This document shows, one piece after another, positions 5,819 to 6,714 of a stretch of DNA of 6,714 bases. A program made the translations under genes and the position numbers. The DNA comes from Trueperaceae bacterium. GTDB lineage: Bacteria; Deinococcota; Deinococci; Deinococcales; Trueperaceae. The notes under the pieces are model-generated. The model worked only from the letters and a program-made list of their open reading frames with translations. It searched no databases and was not told the origin of the DNA. Within the stretch, counting starts at the first letter, position 1; the number at the start of each line of letters is the position of its first letter. Where the stretch lies: positions 1-6,714 of the forward strand of contig SKMG01000039.1 of the NCBI GenBank assembly GCA_007121175.1, read 5' to 3'.

Positions 5819-6714
5819 GTGGCCGTCGACGTGAGGGAGAGGCCGCGCCCTGGGCAGCGCGCGCCGCCGTCCGCGCAAAGGTCAGGCCTGCAGCGCCGCG
5901 TCACGTGGACGGCCTACGGCTTCTTGCTCCCCAACCTGATCGGCTTCCTGATCTTCACCTTCCTGCCGGTGCTGGCGGCGCTGCTCATCAGCTTCAGCCA
6001 TTGGGACCTGCTGCGCCCACCCGAGTGGGCCGGCGTGGCGAACTACCAGCGGCTCGTCGGCGACCCGACCTTCCACCGGGTGCTGCGCAACACCTTCGTG
6101 TACGTGCTCGGCACGGTGCCGGCGCAGATGGTGCTGGCGCTGCTGGTGGCGATGGCGCTCAACCAGCGCATCCCGGGCCGGCTGGTATTTCGCGCCGCCT
6201 ACTTCATGCCTGTGGTGGCTTCGACCGTGGCCGTCGCACTCGTGTGGCGCTGGATCTTCCACGCCGACTTCGGGCTGCTCAACAGCGCGCTGTTCATGCT
6301 GGGCGTCGATGACCCGCCCGCCTGGCTGCAGAGCACCCGTTGGGCGCTACCGGCGATCATCATCATGAGCATCTGGCAGCAAATCGGCTTCTCGATGGTG
6401 TTGTTCCTGGCCGGCCTCCAGTCGGTGCCAGCGCACCTGTACGAGGCGGCCAAGATCGACGGCGCCAGCTCCTGGGACCGCTTCGTGCACATCACCATCC
6501 CGATGCTCTCGTCGACCACCTTCTTCGTGCTGGTGATCAGCATCATCAACTCGTTCCAGGTCTTCGACCAGGCGTTCATCATGACCGAGGGAGGCCCCGC
6601 CAACGCCACCAACACGCTGGTGTTCAACATCTACCGCTACGCCTTCCAGTTCTTCCAGATGGGCTACGCGGCGGCCATGGCCTGGGTGCTGTTCGCGATC
6701 ATCTTCGTGGTGAC
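5819..6714 (+). CDS. Sugar ABC transporter permease (MalF/UgpA-like), 3' end outside window
   Basis: 298 codons from GTG 5819 remain open to the window end. A basic, Pro-rich cytoplasmic N-terminus (1-28) precedes hydrophobic helices near 31-59, 92-116, 128-146, 176-200, 230-250 and 280-298. The ATPase-docking EAA loop is clear: YEAAKIDGASSWDRFVHITIPML (208-230), with the conserved EAA---G spacing. MTEGGPANATNTL (255-267) is the conserved periplasmic segment typical of CUT1 MalF-like permeases. The protein probably lacks only a few residues, since such permeases are about 290-310 aa. It would pair with a MalG-like second permease, expected just downstream, and with an ATPase that may be encoded elsewhere. 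It belongs to the operon starting at 3678. Confidence 0.9.
   Translation, partial: MAVDVRERPRPGQRAPPSAQRSGLQRRVTWTAYGFLLPNLIGFLIFTFLPVLAALLISFSHWDLLRPPEWAGVANYQRLVGDPTFHRVLRNTFVYVLGTVPAQMVLALLVAMALNQRIPGRLVFRAAYFMPVVASTVAVALVWRWIFHADFGLLNSALFMLGVDDPPAWLQSTRWALPAIIIMSIWQQIGFSMVLFLAGLQSVPAHLYEAAKIDGASSWDRFVHITIPMLSSTTFFVLVISIINSFQVFDQAFIMTEGGPANATNTLVFNIYRYAFQFFQMGYAAAMAWVLFAIIFVV

Overview
This is a GC-rich (roughly two-thirds G+C) bacterial window in which every recognisable gene lies on the + strand. It looks like part of a carbohydrate-acquisition locus. I infer Deinococcota, most likely a Trueperaceae-like organism. The reasons are the high GC, a sugar-binding protein with a Sec signal ending in ASAQ and no lipobox cysteine, and two TAnnnT -10-like elements placed 6 nt before an ATG, the layout of leaderless mRNAs common in Deinococcus. 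This assignment is an inference; Chloroflexota or another high-GC lineage is possible.

Left part (1-1681): the 3' end of a sialidase (BNR/Asp-box) gene, a 124-nt spacer holding a perfect 14-bp palindrome, and an intact gene of the uroporphyrinogen-decarboxylase-like (URO-D) superfamily. Right after the URO-D stop lies a second, much shorter copy of the same sialidase C-terminus. Homology between the two tails continues past both stop codons through a TAnnCT-n6-ATG element. The URO-D gene is thus framed by two diverged copies of a 'sialidase tail plus leaderless promoter' junction. It is also visibly lower in GC than the genes around it, so it probably arrived by insertion or by recombination between paralogous loci.

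Middle part (1682-3625): a secreted or membrane-anchored CAP/SCP (YkwD-like) protein, then a ROK-family protein with an N-terminal winged helix. The ROK protein is presumably the sugar-responsive regulator of the operon that follows. It lacks the usual ROK zinc site.

Right part (3626-6714): a sugar ABC-transporter operon consisting of a CUT1-type solute-binding protein, an amidohydrolase of the metal-dependent 'amidohydrolase-2' type overlapping it by one base, and a MalF-like permease cut by the window end. The 52-nt gap between ROK and the binding-protein gene carries a -10-like TATGCT merged with a 6-bp-arm inverted repeat, a good candidate ROK operator. No ABC ATPase gene is in view, which is normal for CUT1 systems that share an ATPase.

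Working model (inference): an extracellular or periplasmic glycosidase of the sialidase fold releases a sugar or sugar acid. The ABC system imports it, the amidohydrolase and URO-D-like enzymes process it or an attached group, and the ROK protein senses it. The substrate cannot be read from the sequence.
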